A DNA stretch of 64,000 nucleotides from contig NZ_RDQN01000006.1 in NCBI RefSeq assembly GCF_003703395.1, positions 124,001-188,000 of the forward strand, in the 5' to 3' direction. Below are positions 25,535 to 33,992 of this stretch, in pieces (within the stretch, counting starts at the first letter, position 1; each line of letters opens with the position of its first letter). This stretch comes from Pseudoxanthomonas spadix. Lineage in GTDB: Bacteria; Pseudomonadota; Gammaproteobacteria; Xanthomonadales; Xanthomonadaceae. The notes under the pieces are model-generated. The model was not told the DNA's origin. It did no database searches and saw only the letters and a program-made list of their open reading frames with translations. The position numbers and the translations under genes were made by a program.

Positions 25535-26476
25535 TCAGGCGCCGAAGATCGCCGTACCGCGGCTGCCATCGCGCGCGATCCAGCCGCGGTACATGCCCGC
25601 GGTGTTGAACGGCATGGCGATGTTGCCCTGCACATCGACCGCGATCGCGCCGCCGTCGCCGCCCAGCGCCGGCACCGCCTGCATCACCACCGCCTCGGCG
25701 GCCTCCTCCAGGCAGGCCCCGCCATAGGCCATGCGCGCGGCGATGTCGTGGGCCACCGCGCAGCGGATGAAGCATTCGCCCCAGCCGGTGCCCGACACGG
25801 CCACGCGCGCATCGGCCCAGGTGCCGGCGCCGATCAGCGGCGAATCCCCCACCCGCCCGTAGCGCTTGTTGGTCATGCCGCCGGTGGAGGTAGCCGCAGC
25901 CAGATGGCCATGCAGGTCCAGCGCCACCGCGCCAACCGTGCCGAAATACGCGCCTTTCAGGCTCACCGCCTGTGCCTGACGCTCGCGCGCCTGTTCCTGC
26001 AGAAGCTGTGCGTGACGGGTGCGGGTATCGAACCAGGCGTTGTCCACCCGCGCGATCTGCGGCTGGGTATCGGCGAAACGCTCCGCACCGGCACCGACCA
26101 GCAGCACGTGCGGCGAATGGTCCATCACCGCCCGGGCCAGCGCGATCGGGTTGCGCACCGTGCGCACGCCGGCCACCGCGCCGGCACGCCGGCTGTGGCC
26201 TTCCATCAGCGAAGCATCCAGCTCGTGCGCGCCGTCGGCGGTGTAGACCGCGCCCTTGCCGGCGTTGAAGCGCGGCGACTCCTCCAGCGCCACCACCACG
26301 GCCTGCACCGCATCCAGGGCGCTGCCGGCCGCGGCCAGGATGCCTTCGCCCGTGGCCAGCGCGGCCTCCAGATCGGCATGGATCCGCGCGCCTTCCTCAA
26401 CCGAAAGCCGGTCGCGCTCGATCACCCCGGCGCCGCCATGGAGGACCAGGACGAAGCAAGGCACGGGTTGGGACAT
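25535..26476 (-). CDS. isoaspartyl peptidase / L-asparaginase (Ntn hydrolase)
   Basis: A 313-residue plant-type asparaginase that hydrolyses beta-aspartyl dipeptides and asparagine after autocleavage. Features: LVLHGGAGVI at the N-terminus, FNAGKGAVYTADGAHELDASLMEG, and the autoproteolysis site GTVGAVALD, where Thr180 becomes the N-terminal nucleophile of the beta-subunit. Downstream are STGGMTNKRYGRVGDSPLIGAG and SGTGWGECFIR. Length and motifs agree with the family. Convergent with the SGNH lipoprotein gene, 10 bases apart. Confidence 0.93.
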   Translation of the reverse strand: MSQPVPCFVLVLHGGAGVIERDRLSVEEGARIHADLEAALATGEGILAAAGSALDAVQAVVVALEESPRFNAGKGAVYTADGAHELDASLMEGHSRRAGAVAGVRTVRNPIALARAVMDHSPHVLLVGAGAERFADTQPQIARVDNAWFDTRTRHAQLLQEQARERQAQAVSLKGAYFGTVGAVALDLHGHLAAATSTGGMTNKRYGRVGDSPLIGAGTWADARVAVSGTGWGECFIRCAVAHDIAARMAYGGACLEEAAEAVVMQAVPALGGDGGAIAVDVQGNIAMPFNTAGMYRGWIARDGSRGTAIFGA

Positions 26477-26563
26477 CGCAGTGCACCGCTGGCGCGAGGA
26501 AAACAGGCGCGCAGCATAGCGATTCGGCCCGATCCACGCCCTGCGGCCTGGATCGGGGGAAGC

Positions 26564-27829
26564 TCAGGGAACGAAGCGCACCGTGGCCGTGGTGCCCTGC
26601 CCCAGCACGCTGTCCAGTTCGACCTTCCAGCCGAAGCGCTGGCACAGGCGATGGACGATGGACAGCCCCAGTCCGGTGCTGTGCTGGCGCGACTCGTCCA
26701 CCCGATAGAACGGCTCGAACGCGCGCCGCATCGCATCGGTGGTCATGCCGATGCCGCTGTCGCGCACCACCAACTGGTCGCTGTCGACGGTGACCTCGAT
26801 CCGGCCTTCGTCGGTATAGCTGCAGGCATTGCGCAGCAGATTGCTGACCACCACATGCATCACCCGCGGCGGCGCGTGCAGGCGCGGCTTGGCATTGCAG
26901 ACCACGGTCAGCTCGACCGGCTTGCCGACCAGCAGGTCGCGCGCGCTTTGCGCCTCGTCCAGGACGATCTCGGCCACGTCGAAGTCCTCGCTCTGCGGCT
27001 CGATGTCGGCCTCGCGCGCCAGGATCAGGAAGGCGTCGATCACCGCCTCCATCTCGCGGCTGGAGCGCTGGATGCGCTGCAGCGAACGCACCGCGCGCGG
27101 CGGCAGGTCGCCGGCCAGGGCCAGGTCACTGGCCACCCGGATGACGGTCAGCGGCGTGCGCAGTTCATGGCTGGCATCGCGGGTGAAGTCGCGTTCGCGC
27201 GCCACCTGGGTGGCCACGCGCTGGGAAAGCCCGTGCAGCGCCTCGGCCAGCTGGCGGGCCTCGCCCTGCACCTCCTTGGGCAGCCTGTCCGGCGCCAGGG
27301 CCGAGGTATCGGGCTCGCGCGGGTCCCACTGCGCGACCTGCCGGGCCAGCCACGACACCGGCGAGACCAGCCTGCGGAAGAAGCGATAGGTGATGTAGGA
27401 GGCGCCATACAGCACCGCCAGGCACAGCAGCAGCGGCAGCGTGCCCGACCAGAAGAACAGCCGTTCGGCCTGGGGTCCCAGCCACAACAGATACAGCCGG
27501 CCCGGGGCGCGTTCGTCCACCAGCACCAGCTCGCGGCCGATGCTGTGCAGGCCTGGCCCAAGCCCGCGCAGTTCCTCGGGCAGGCTCAGTTCCGACTGGC
27601 CGCGCAGGACCAGGTAGCCGCGCAGGCCGCGGGTGTTCGGCGGCGGCTGCGCAGGCGAGCTGGCGTAGAGCTCCCAGTAGTGGAGCGCCTCCTCCTGCAG
27701 CAGGGTATGGATCAGGCTGTGCTTGACCACCGTGGAGGCGATGAGCACCGTTGCGATCACCGCAAGGCTGGCCAGTGCCAGCCTCAGGATGAAGGCAATC
27801 CGGATGTTTCTGGGAAGTCCGTGCGGCAC
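26564..27829 (-). CDS. sensor histidine kinase
   Basis: A 421-residue membrane kinase: TM1 at about residues 12-33, a periplasmic sensor loop of roughly 95 residues, TM2 at about 130-150, a HAMP-like linker, then HisKA with RDFTRDASHELRTPLTVIR (phospho-acceptor His near residue 219). The HATPase domain has NLLRNACSYTD, VRDSGIGM and STGLGLSIVHRL. The cognate regulator gene lies just upstream on the same strand. Signal unknown. A strong hairpin between the two genes may lower kinase expression relative to the regulator. Confidence 0.93.
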   Translation of the reverse strand: MPHGLPRNIRIAFILRLALASLAVIATVLIASTVVKHSLIHTLLQEEALHYWELYASSPAQPPPNTRGLRGYLVLRGQSELSLPEELRGLGPGLHSIGRELVLVDERAPGRLYLLWLGPQAERLFFWSGTLPLLLCLAVLYGASYITYRFFRRLVSPVSWLARQVAQWDPREPDTSALAPDRLPKEVQGEARQLAEALHGLSQRVATQVARERDFTRDASHELRTPLTVIRVASDLALAGDLPPRAVRSLQRIQRSSREMEAVIDAFLILAREADIEPQSEDFDVAEIVLDEAQSARDLLVGKPVELTVVCNAKPRLHAPPRVMHVVVSNLLRNACSYTDEGRIEVTVDSDQLVVRDSGIGMTTDAMRRAFEPFYRVDESRQHSTGLGLSIVHRLCQRFGWKVELDSVLGQGTTATVRFVP

Positions 27830-27857
27830 GAGGTGAGCAACGAGCCTTCAGGCCAGG

Positions 27858-27894
27858 ACCCGATGCGCGCGCAATGCTGCGCGCGCGCATCGGG

Positions 27895-27895
<1 letters not shown>
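27858..27895 (-). terminator. 15-bp perfect hairpin between response regulator and kinase genes
   Basis: ACCCGATGCGCGCGC (27858-27872) pairs perfectly with 27881-27895 around an 8-base loop. On the minus strand it begins at the first base-pair of the regulator stop codon and ends 28 bases before the kinase ATG. No U-tract follows, so partial attenuation or 3'-end stabilisation of the regulator message is more likely than full termination. Confidence 0.5.
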
Positions 27896-28596
<701 letters not shown>

Positions 28597-28785
28597 GTTG
28601 TCACTCTCCGCAGACGTCCAGACTTCAGGTTTGTGAAGCTATCGGCCGCCCAGTGCAGGACGCGTGAAGGGTTGCGCCATTTGTCGGCTCCAGGGAGGAC
28701 ACGGCTCACCCGGCAGCGGCCCTGCACGTCATCGCGCTGCGGCCCTGACCAGACTCGCCGCTCCACATGCCCGCGAGTGCGCCCC

Positions 28786-29145
28786 ATGCTTGACCGTGTC
28801 CTGCCGATCCTGATGCTGGTCGGCTCCAACGTCTTCATGACCTTTGCCTGGTACGGACACCTCAAGCACAAGAGCGCGCCGCTGCTGATCACCATCCTGG
28901 CCAGCTGGGGCATCGCCTTCTTCGAATACAGCCTGCAGGTGCCAGCCAACCGCATGGGCAGCGCGGTGTACTCGGTGGTGCAGCTCAAAACCATCCAGGA
29001 GGTGATCACGCTGGTGATCTTCGCCGGGTTCTCGGCCTGGTTCCTGGGCCAGCCGCTGAAGTGGAACCATTACGCGGCGTTTGCGTTGATCGTCGGCGCC
29101 TCGTTCCTGATGTTCTACCAGCCCGGCGCCAAACCAGGCGGTTGA
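28786..29145 (+). CDS. DMT-superfamily small membrane protein (DUF486)
   Basis: A 119-residue protein with four predicted helices, matching DUF486: LMLVGSNVFMTFAWYGHLK, ILASWGIAFFEYSLQVPANR, FSAWFLGQPLKWNHYAAF and the C-terminal VGASFLMFY. DUF486 proteins resemble half-size drug/metabolite transporters of unknown substrate. Convergent with the following minus-strand gene, 4 bases between stops. Confidence 0.88.
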   Translation: MLDRVLPILMLVGSNVFMTFAWYGHLKHKSAPLLITILASWGIAFFEYSLQVPANRMGSAVYSVVQLKTIQEVITLVIFAGFSAWFLGQPLKWNHYAAFALIVGASFLMFYQPGAKPGG

Positions 29146-29149
29146 GCCT

Positions 29150-29452
29150 TCAGATCCGCACGCGCCCGCGCAGGATGTCGACGAACATCACCCAGTCGCC
29201 CATCAGCGAATACAGCGGATGGCGAAAGGTCGCCGGGCGGTTCTTCTCGAAGAAGAAATGACCGACCCAGGCAAAGCCGTAGCCACACACCACCGCGGCG
29301 ACGGCAAACCCCCAGTGACCGGTCCACAACGCCGCCGCCAGCAGGCACAACACGCCACAACTGCCCAGGAAATGCAGCCGCCGCGAGGTGCAGTGGCGGT
29401 GCTCGTCCAGGTAGAACGGGTAGAACTGGCGAAAGGAGGCGAACCGGCGCAT
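29150..29452 (-). CDS. DUF962 / Mpo1-like membrane protein
   Basis: A 100-residue protein with FYPFYLDEHRHCTSRRLHFLG at the start, two hydrophobic segments, and WVGHFFFEKNRPATFRHPLYSLMGDWVMF. The conserved His residues (EHRHC, RRLHF, GHFFFEKNRPA) are those of Mpo1-like dioxygenases, which in yeast alpha-oxidise 2-hydroxy fatty acids with iron. The bacterial role is unproved. It precedes mazG on the same strand with a 117-base gap on the far side that shows no gene. Confidence 0.88.
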   Translation of the reverse strand: MRRFASFRQFYPFYLDEHRHCTSRRLHFLGSCGVLCLLAAALWTGHWGFAVAAVVCGYGFAWVGHFFFEKNRPATFRHPLYSLMGDWVMFVDILRGRVRI

Positions 29453-29568
29453 GGGATCGTCAGGCTGCGGCGATGGCGCAAGTCTCCCGCCGGCGGCCCC
29501 ATGTGGTCACGCTGCGCTGCGGCGCAGGATCCGGCCGGGGCGATGGCCGGGAACAGCGGCGGACCCGG

Positions 29569-30393
29569 TCATGGCTCCGGCTCGCCTTCGGCCTGCTTGG
29601 CCTGCGCCCACAGCGCTTCGTGCGCCGCAAGATCCAGCGCGTGCAGCGTGGTGCCCTGGCCGTGCGCGATCGCTTCCATCGCCCGGAAGCGGCGCTCGAA
29701 CTTGGCATTGGCCTGCCGCAGCGCGCTGCCGGCATCGACCTGCGCCTTGCGCGCCAGATGGATGCACACGAACAACAGGTCACCGATCTCGTCCTGCAGG
29801 CGCGCAGCGCGCAGCGGGTCGTCGCCGGCGCGGGCCAGTTCCACTTCGACCTCGGCGATCTCCTCGTGCAGCTTGGCGATCACCGGCGCAGGATCCGGCC
29901 AGTCGAAGCCTGCCCGGGCAGCGCGCGCCTGCAGCTTGGCCGCGCGCTGCCACTCGGGCATGCCACGCGAGATGCCGGCCAGCGCGGAGGCATCGGTGTG
30001 GCCCTGGTCGGCGCGTTCCTGGCGCTTGATCGCATCCCAGTTCTGGACCACGGCATTGGCATCGTCGGCCCGGGCCTGCGCAAACACATGCGGATGCCGG
30101 CGCAGCAGCTTGTCGCTGATCGCCCTGACCACGTCATCGAAGCCGAACGCACCCTGCTCGGAAGCCATCTGCGCGTGGAACACCACCTGCAGCAGCAGGT
30201 CGCCCAGTTCGTCCTTCAGATCGTCCAGGTCGCCACGGTCGATCGCATCGGCCACTTCGTAGGCCTCTTCGATCGTGTACGGGGCAATGCTGGAAAAATC
30301 CTGCGCCAGGTCCCACGGGCAGCCGCCGTCAGGATTGCGCAGCTGGGCCATGATCGACAGCAGGCGCTGGATCTGCGTGCCGGACGCGGTCAT
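29569..30393 (-). CDS. mazG: nucleoside triphosphate pyrophosphohydrolase MazG
   Basis: Hydrolyses NTPs/dNTPs to monophosphate and pyrophosphate, a house-cleaning and stringent-response modulator. The 274-residue product has two MazG domains: the N-terminal GGCPWDLAQDF..., EEAYEVADAIDRGD..DELGDLLLQVVFH with the metal-binding EExxE..D pattern, and the C-terminal EEIAEVEVELA...DEIGDLLFVCIHLARK. NAKFERRFRAME near the end is typical of the enterobacterial enzyme. It is the last of a nudE-cysQ-mazG run. Confidence 0.95.
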   Translation of the reverse strand: MTASGTQIQRLLSIMAQLRNPDGGCPWDLAQDFSSIAPYTIEEAYEVADAIDRGDLDDLKDELGDLLLQVVFHAQMASEQGAFGFDDVVRAISDKLLRRHPHVFAQARADDANAVVQNWDAIKRQERADQGHTDASALAGISRGMPEWQRAAKLQARAARAGFDWPDPAPVIAKLHEEIAEVEVELARAGDDPLRAARLQDEIGDLLFVCIHLARKAQVDAGSALRQANAKFERRFRAMEAIAHGQGTTLHALDLAAHEALWAQAKQAEGEPEP

Positions 30394-30435
30394 TGGATCA
30401 CCTCGTTGCGATGTGTGGCACCTGCGCGGCCGCGC

Positions 30436-31230
30436 CTACAGCCAGTCGCGCCACGGCAGCGAGGGGTCGCCCAGGGCGATGAAGTCGCCGTTGAGCAGGC
30501 TCTCGCGCCGGTTGTAGCGAAATGCGCGCCCGTCCGGTGCCAGCAGCGCACCGCCGGCCGCCTCCAGGATGCACTGGCCGGCGGCGGTGTCCCATTCGCA
30601 GGTGTGGCCGAAGCGCGGATACAGGTCCAGCGCGCCTTCTGCGATGTGGCAGAACTTGAGCGAAGAGCCCAGCGGCACGGTCTGGGCATCTGGCAGGCGG
30701 TCGAGCACGGCCTGGGTGCGCGGATCGCGGTGCGAACGGCTGGCGGCCACCCGCAGTGGCGCCACGGCCGGATGGCGGGTGCGCAACTCGCGGTCATTCT
30801 CGCCGTCGCGGCGCAGCGCACGGCGGCCGGCTTCGGCGTGCCAGATGGTGCCGGTCACCGGCGCCATGATCACGCCGAACACCGGCTGGTGGCCTTCGAT
30901 CAGGGCGATGTTGACGGTGAACTCGCCATTGCGCTTGACGAACTCGCGGGTGCCGTCCAGTGGATCGACCAGCCAGTAGGCGTGCCAGTCCTGGCGCGTG
31001 CTCCAGGGAATGCTGGCGCCCTCCTCGCTGAGCAGCGGCAGCTCGGGCGTGAGCCGGGACAGGCCATCGGCAATGATCCGGTGCGCGGCCAGGTCGGCGC
31101 AGGTGAGCGGGCTGTGGTCGGCCTTGTGCTCGACCTGGAAGTCCTCGGCATAGACCTCCATGATCGCGGCCGAGGCGTCGCGGGCGATGGCAATGATGGC
31201 CTCGTGCAGGTCCGCGGTGATGCGGCTCAT
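30436..31230 (-). CDS. cysQ: 3'(2'),5'-bisphosphate nucleotidase CysQ
   Basis: Removes the 3' phosphate of PAP, the by-product of sulfate assimilation, in an Mg-dependent, lithium-sensitive reaction. The product is 264 residues, inositol-monophosphatase fold: SEEGASIPW (Glu ligand), DPLDGTREFVKRNGEF (metal-binding signature) and WDTAAGQCILEAAGG near the C-terminus. The ATG at 31230 overlaps the nudE stop (ATGA), indicating coupling with nudE, a frequent pair in gammaproteobacteria. Confidence 0.94.
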   Translation of the reverse strand: MSRITADLHEAIIAIARDASAAIMEVYAEDFQVEHKADHSPLTCADLAAHRIIADGLSRLTPELPLLSEEGASIPWSTRQDWHAYWLVDPLDGTREFVKRNGEFTVNIALIEGHQPVFGVIMAPVTGTIWHAEAGRRALRRDGENDRELRTRHPAVAPLRVAASRSHRDPRTQAVLDRLPDAQTVPLGSSLKFCHIAEGALDLYPRFGHTCEWDTAAGQCILEAAGGALLAPDGRAFRYNRRESLLNGDFIALGDPSLPWRDWL

Positions 31231-31775
31231 GCCTGGCCCGCCAGCCACTCCCGGGCAATGAACAACGCCGCCAGCGAACGACCTTCGGAAAAATCCTCGC
31301 GCAGCATCAACTGGTCCAGTGCAGCAAGTTTCCAGGGCACGACTTCAAGCTCCTCTGGTTCGTCGCCGGGCAGGCGCTCGGGGTAAAGGTCGCGCGCCAG
31401 CACCAGCCACGACTGGTGGTTCATGTAGGTAGGCGCCAGGGTCATCGCGCGCAGCACGTCCAGCTGCCTGGCGCCGTAACCGGCTTCCTCCTTGAGTTCG
31501 CGGTTGGCCGATTCGATCGGTGTCTCGCCGGCATCCATGCGGCCCTTGACCAGGCCCAGCTCGTAGCGGTGCATGCCGGCAGCGTATTCGCGCACCAACA
31601 GCACCGTTTCGTGGTCGAGCATCGGCACCACCACTACCGCGCCGTGGCCGCGGCTGACCTGGCGCTCGAACTGGCGGCGCTCGCCGTTGGAGAATTCAAG
31701 ATCCAGGCGCTCGATGCGCATCGGGCCGACGCCGTGCTCGGTGATGCCATGGATGATGGGCAGCTTGCAGTTCAT
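31227..31775 (-). CDS. nudE: ADP compounds hydrolase NudE (Nudix)
   Basis: A 182-residue Nudix hydrolase active on ADP-ribose, NADH or Ap3A-type dinucleotides in the family. The Nudix box GRMDAGETPIESANRELKEE (with AGYG following) is complete, including the REx2EE metal site. The N-terminal beta-rich part RIERLDLEFSNGERRQFER is typical of NudE. It is the first gene of the nudE-cysQ-mazG run and divergent from rsmE. Confidence 0.92.
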   Translation of the reverse strand: MNCKLPIIHGITEHGVGPMRIERLDLEFSNGERRQFERQVSRGHGAVVVVPMLDHETVLLVREYAAGMHRYELGLVKGRMDAGETPIESANRELKEEAGYGARQLDVLRAMTLAPTYMNHQSWLVLARDLYPERLPGDEPEELEVVPWKLAALDQLMLREDFSEGRSLAALFIAREWLAGQA

Positions 31776-31959
31776 GCGCCCGGCCTGCTACCGGATGTGG
31801 CCACGCTCGATATCATGTGCGGATGCAGGACGATCATCAGCGGCGAATGCTAGCAGAGCCCGGCGCGGATTCGGTCCTGTCCCGGCCCATGCATTGCACC
31901 GGCGCGCGCATGCCGGCCGCAACCCACAGGCCTCGGCGTCCACCTTCAAGGGATATTGC

Positions 31960-32694
31960 GTGCGCCTGACCCGCGTGCATGTCGAAGGTGCACTGGTGCC
32001 CGGCAGTGAGATCGCCCTGCCCGAGGATGCCGCTGCGCACCTGGCGCGCGTGCTGCGCCTGCGCCAAGGCGATGCCTGCGTGCTGTTCAACGGCGATGGC
32101 CACGATTACCACGCGCAGCTGCTGCGCATCGACAGGCGCGAGGTGGTCGCAGCGGTCACCGGGGCGCGCGCGGTCGACACCGAGTCGCCGCTGCACATCA
32201 CCCTGCTGCAGGGCATCGCCCGCGGCGAGAAAATGGACCTGATCCTGCAGAAGGCCACCGAGCTGGGCGTGGCCGCGCTGCTGCCGGTGGATTCAGAGCG
32301 CTCTGAGGTCAGGCTGACTGGCGAGCGCCTGCACAAGCGCCTGGCGCACTGGCGCGGCGTGGTGGTCGCCGCGTGCGAGCAGTCCGGCCGTGCGCGGGTG
32401 CCACAGGTCGCCGAGCCGCAGGCCTTGCTGGCCGCGGCCGCCGCGCTGCCGGCCGACAGCGTGCGCCTGCTGCTGGACCCGCAAGGCGCGCACGCGCTCA
32501 AGATGCTCGCCGCGCCGGCTTCGGGCCAGGTGGTGATCGCCATCGGCCCGGAAGGCGGCTGGTCGCCACGCGACCGGAAGGCGCTGGAAACCCATCGCTT
32601 CCAGGGCCTGCGCCTGGGCCCGCGGGTGCTGCGCACCGAAACCGCCGGGCTGGCCGCGATCGCCGCGGTGCAGGCATTGCTGGGCGATCTGTAG
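31960..32694 (+). CDS. rsmE: 16S rRNA m3U1498 methyltransferase RsmE
   Basis: SPOUT-class enzyme that methylates N3 of U1498 in 16S rRNA. The product is 244 residues: N-terminal PUA-like domain with HLARVLRLRQGD and FNGDGHDY, then the knotted SAM domain with LLQGIARGEKMDLILQKATELGVAALLPV, ACEQSGRARVP, AIGPEGGWSPRD and LGPRVLRTETAGLAAIA. GTG start at 31960 with AAGGGA six bases upstream. The TAG stop (32692-32694) is the GTAG head of the first repeat of the adjacent array, directly after the family's usual last residues, so function should be intact. Confidence 0.94.
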   Translation: MRLTRVHVEGALVPGSEIALPEDAAAHLARVLRLRQGDACVLFNGDGHDYHAQLLRIDRREVVAAVTGARAVDTESPLHITLLQGIARGEKMDLILQKATELGVAALLPVDSERSEVRLTGERLHKRLAHWRGVVVAACEQSGRARVPQVAEPQALLAAAAALPADSVRLLLDPQGAHALKMLAAPASGQVVIAIGPEGGWSPRDRKALETHRFQGLRLGPRVLRTETAGLAAIAAVQALLGDL

Positions 32695-33018
32695 GGCGGG
32701 TCTCGACCCGCCGCTGCTGGTCGCCGGGCGTTGCGATGGCGGGTCGAGACCCGGCGTACGCGCGGCGTTGCGATGGCGGGTCGAGACCCGGCGTACGCGC
32801 GGCATTGCAATGGCGGGTCGAGACCCGCCCTACGCGCGGCATTGCGATGGCGGGTCGAGACCCGCCCTACGCGCGGCATTGCAATGGCGGGTCGAGACCC
32901 GGCGTACGCGCGGCGTTGCAATGGCGGGTCGAGACCCGCCCTACGCGCGGCGTTGCGATGGCGGGTCGAGACCCGCCCTACGCGCGGCGTTGCGATGGCG
33001 GGTCGAGACCCGCCCTAC
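32691..33018. repeat. GTAG-REP head plus eight 37-bp tandem palindromic units
   Basis: A forward GTAGGGCGGGTC palindrome (32691-32712) abuts the rsmE stop. From 32729 eight inverted copies follow in strict 37-bp register (starts 32729, 32766, 32803, 32840, 32877, 32914, 32951, 32988). Each has the hairpin GGCGGGTC / GACCCGCC, mostly ending CCCTACG, with the linker CGCGGCGTTGC or CGCGGCATTGC. Three units carry GGCGTACG instead of CCCTACG. The stretch holds no credible gene; frames read through it are artefacts of the repeat. Confidence 0.9.
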
Positions 33019-33028
33019 GTGGTCGGCG

Positions 33029-33418
33029 CTACTGCCAGTGCGACAGCTCCTCGGCGGTGATCCTGCCGTCGTGGTTCTTGTCGACCAGACGGAACTCGCT
33101 GGACAGGGCGTGATGTTCCGGCAGCTCCTGCGGAGTCACGAAGCCATCGCCATTGGCATCGAGCTGCTCGACGGTCGCCTTGTAGTCGGCGGCGTTGGGC
33201 AGGGTGGCTGGCTGGCCCCACTGGACCGTGACTGGCCCCTGCGGGGTCTGCATGGTCATGGTCCGGAAGCCCGGCGGCGGCAGCTCGGTGATCAGCGTGT
33301 TGGGCGCCGAGGCCGGCGGTGGCGCAATGGTCTGGGCCGGCGCGGCGCTCTGCGCATGTGCCGTGGCGGCCAGCAGCAGGGCGGCGGACGACACCCCGGA
33401 AACAGGGAGGATCTTCAT
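33029..33418 (-). CDS. secreted EF-hand calcium-binding protein
   Basis: A 129-residue protein: signal peptide (MKILPVSGVSSAALLLAATAHA), a Pro/Ala-rich stretch, then two EF-hands near the C-terminus. Loop one reads DANGDGFVTPQE and loop two DKNHDGRITAEE, both with the canonical Asp/Asn/Asp/Glu ligands. Probably periplasmic, calcium-responsive or structural. AGGGAGG lies upstream of the ATG at 33418. Function unknown. Confidence 0.88.
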   Translation of the reverse strand: MKILPVSGVSSAALLLAATAHAQSAAPAQTIAPPPASAPNTLITELPPPGFRTMTMQTPQGPVTVQWGQPATLPNAADYKATVEQLDANGDGFVTPQELPEHHALSSEFRLVDKNHDGRITAEELSHWQ

Positions 33419-33516
33419 GCAACAGGCCTCACGCGATGGTGGCAGCTGGCGCAAACTCGCATCGGCGCCGCGAATGAGGCGTGAACCCTCGTCCCACCGC
33501 ACCGGCGCCAGGGGTC

Positions 33517-33987
33517 TCAGACCAGCTGGACGATCGCGCCGGCGACCATGCGTTCGATCGCTTCCAGGTCCGGCAGCAGTGCCGCCTCGTCACCCAGCAA
33601 CACCCGCATCTGCACCCCTTCGGGCAGCGATTCCTCGCTGGCGTCAGCCAGCAGGCCATCGCGCGGCACCGAGATCAGCCGCGGAAACGACTGGGTCAGC
33701 AGGCCAATGTACGGCATCGCCTCGCCGCCGGTGAGGGTCTTGAGCACCACGATCTTGCTGGCCGCGGTGACCGCCTCGCGGCCGAGCCCGCCCAGGTTGA
33801 CCATGGAAAACAACGGCACCTGCCAGCCCTGCCAGTCGATCGTGCCCTGCAGCCACGGCGGCGCGTCGGCCACCGGCTGCACCGGCACCCGGGCCAGCAC
33901 CTCGGCCACCGTTGCGTTGGGCAACAGCAGGCGCTCGTCGCCGGCCTGGACCAGGACGCCGCGGATTTCATCATTGGAACGTGCCAT
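33517..33987 (-). CDS. chpC: CheW-like chemosensory protein (ChpC-like)
   Basis: A 156-residue CheW-domain protein at the downstream end of the Pil-Chp operon. CheW features: a hydrophobic core with RLLLPNATVAEVLARV, WLQGTIDWQGWQVPLFSMVNL (GxxxWRG-like turn) and a terminal LPDLEAIERMV. In Pseudomonas the terminal CheW homologue is ChpC, a second adaptor linking receptor PilJ to kinase ChpA. The name rests on position as much as sequence. Five bases separate it from the upstream CheB-like gene. Confidence 0.82.
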   Translation of the reverse strand: MARSNDEIRGVLVQAGDERLLLPNATVAEVLARVPVQPVADAPPWLQGTIDWQGWQVPLFSMVNLGGLGREAVTAASKIVVLKTLTGGEAMPYIGLLTQSFPRLISVPRDGLLADASEESLPEGVQMRVLLGDEAALLPDLEAIERMVAGAIVQLV

Positions 33988-33992
33988 GGTCT

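Noticed and set aside
32691-33018. CRISPR array (regular 37-bp units)
   Set aside because: The whole 37-bp unit is repeated, with no unique spacers, and each unit is itself a GTAG-REP palindrome. No cas genes are nearby.
32373-33113. Long open frames across the repeat array in several frames
   Set aside because: They exist only because the 37-bp unit lacks stop codons in those frames; the translations are iterated Arg/Gly/Pro strings overlapping rsmE.
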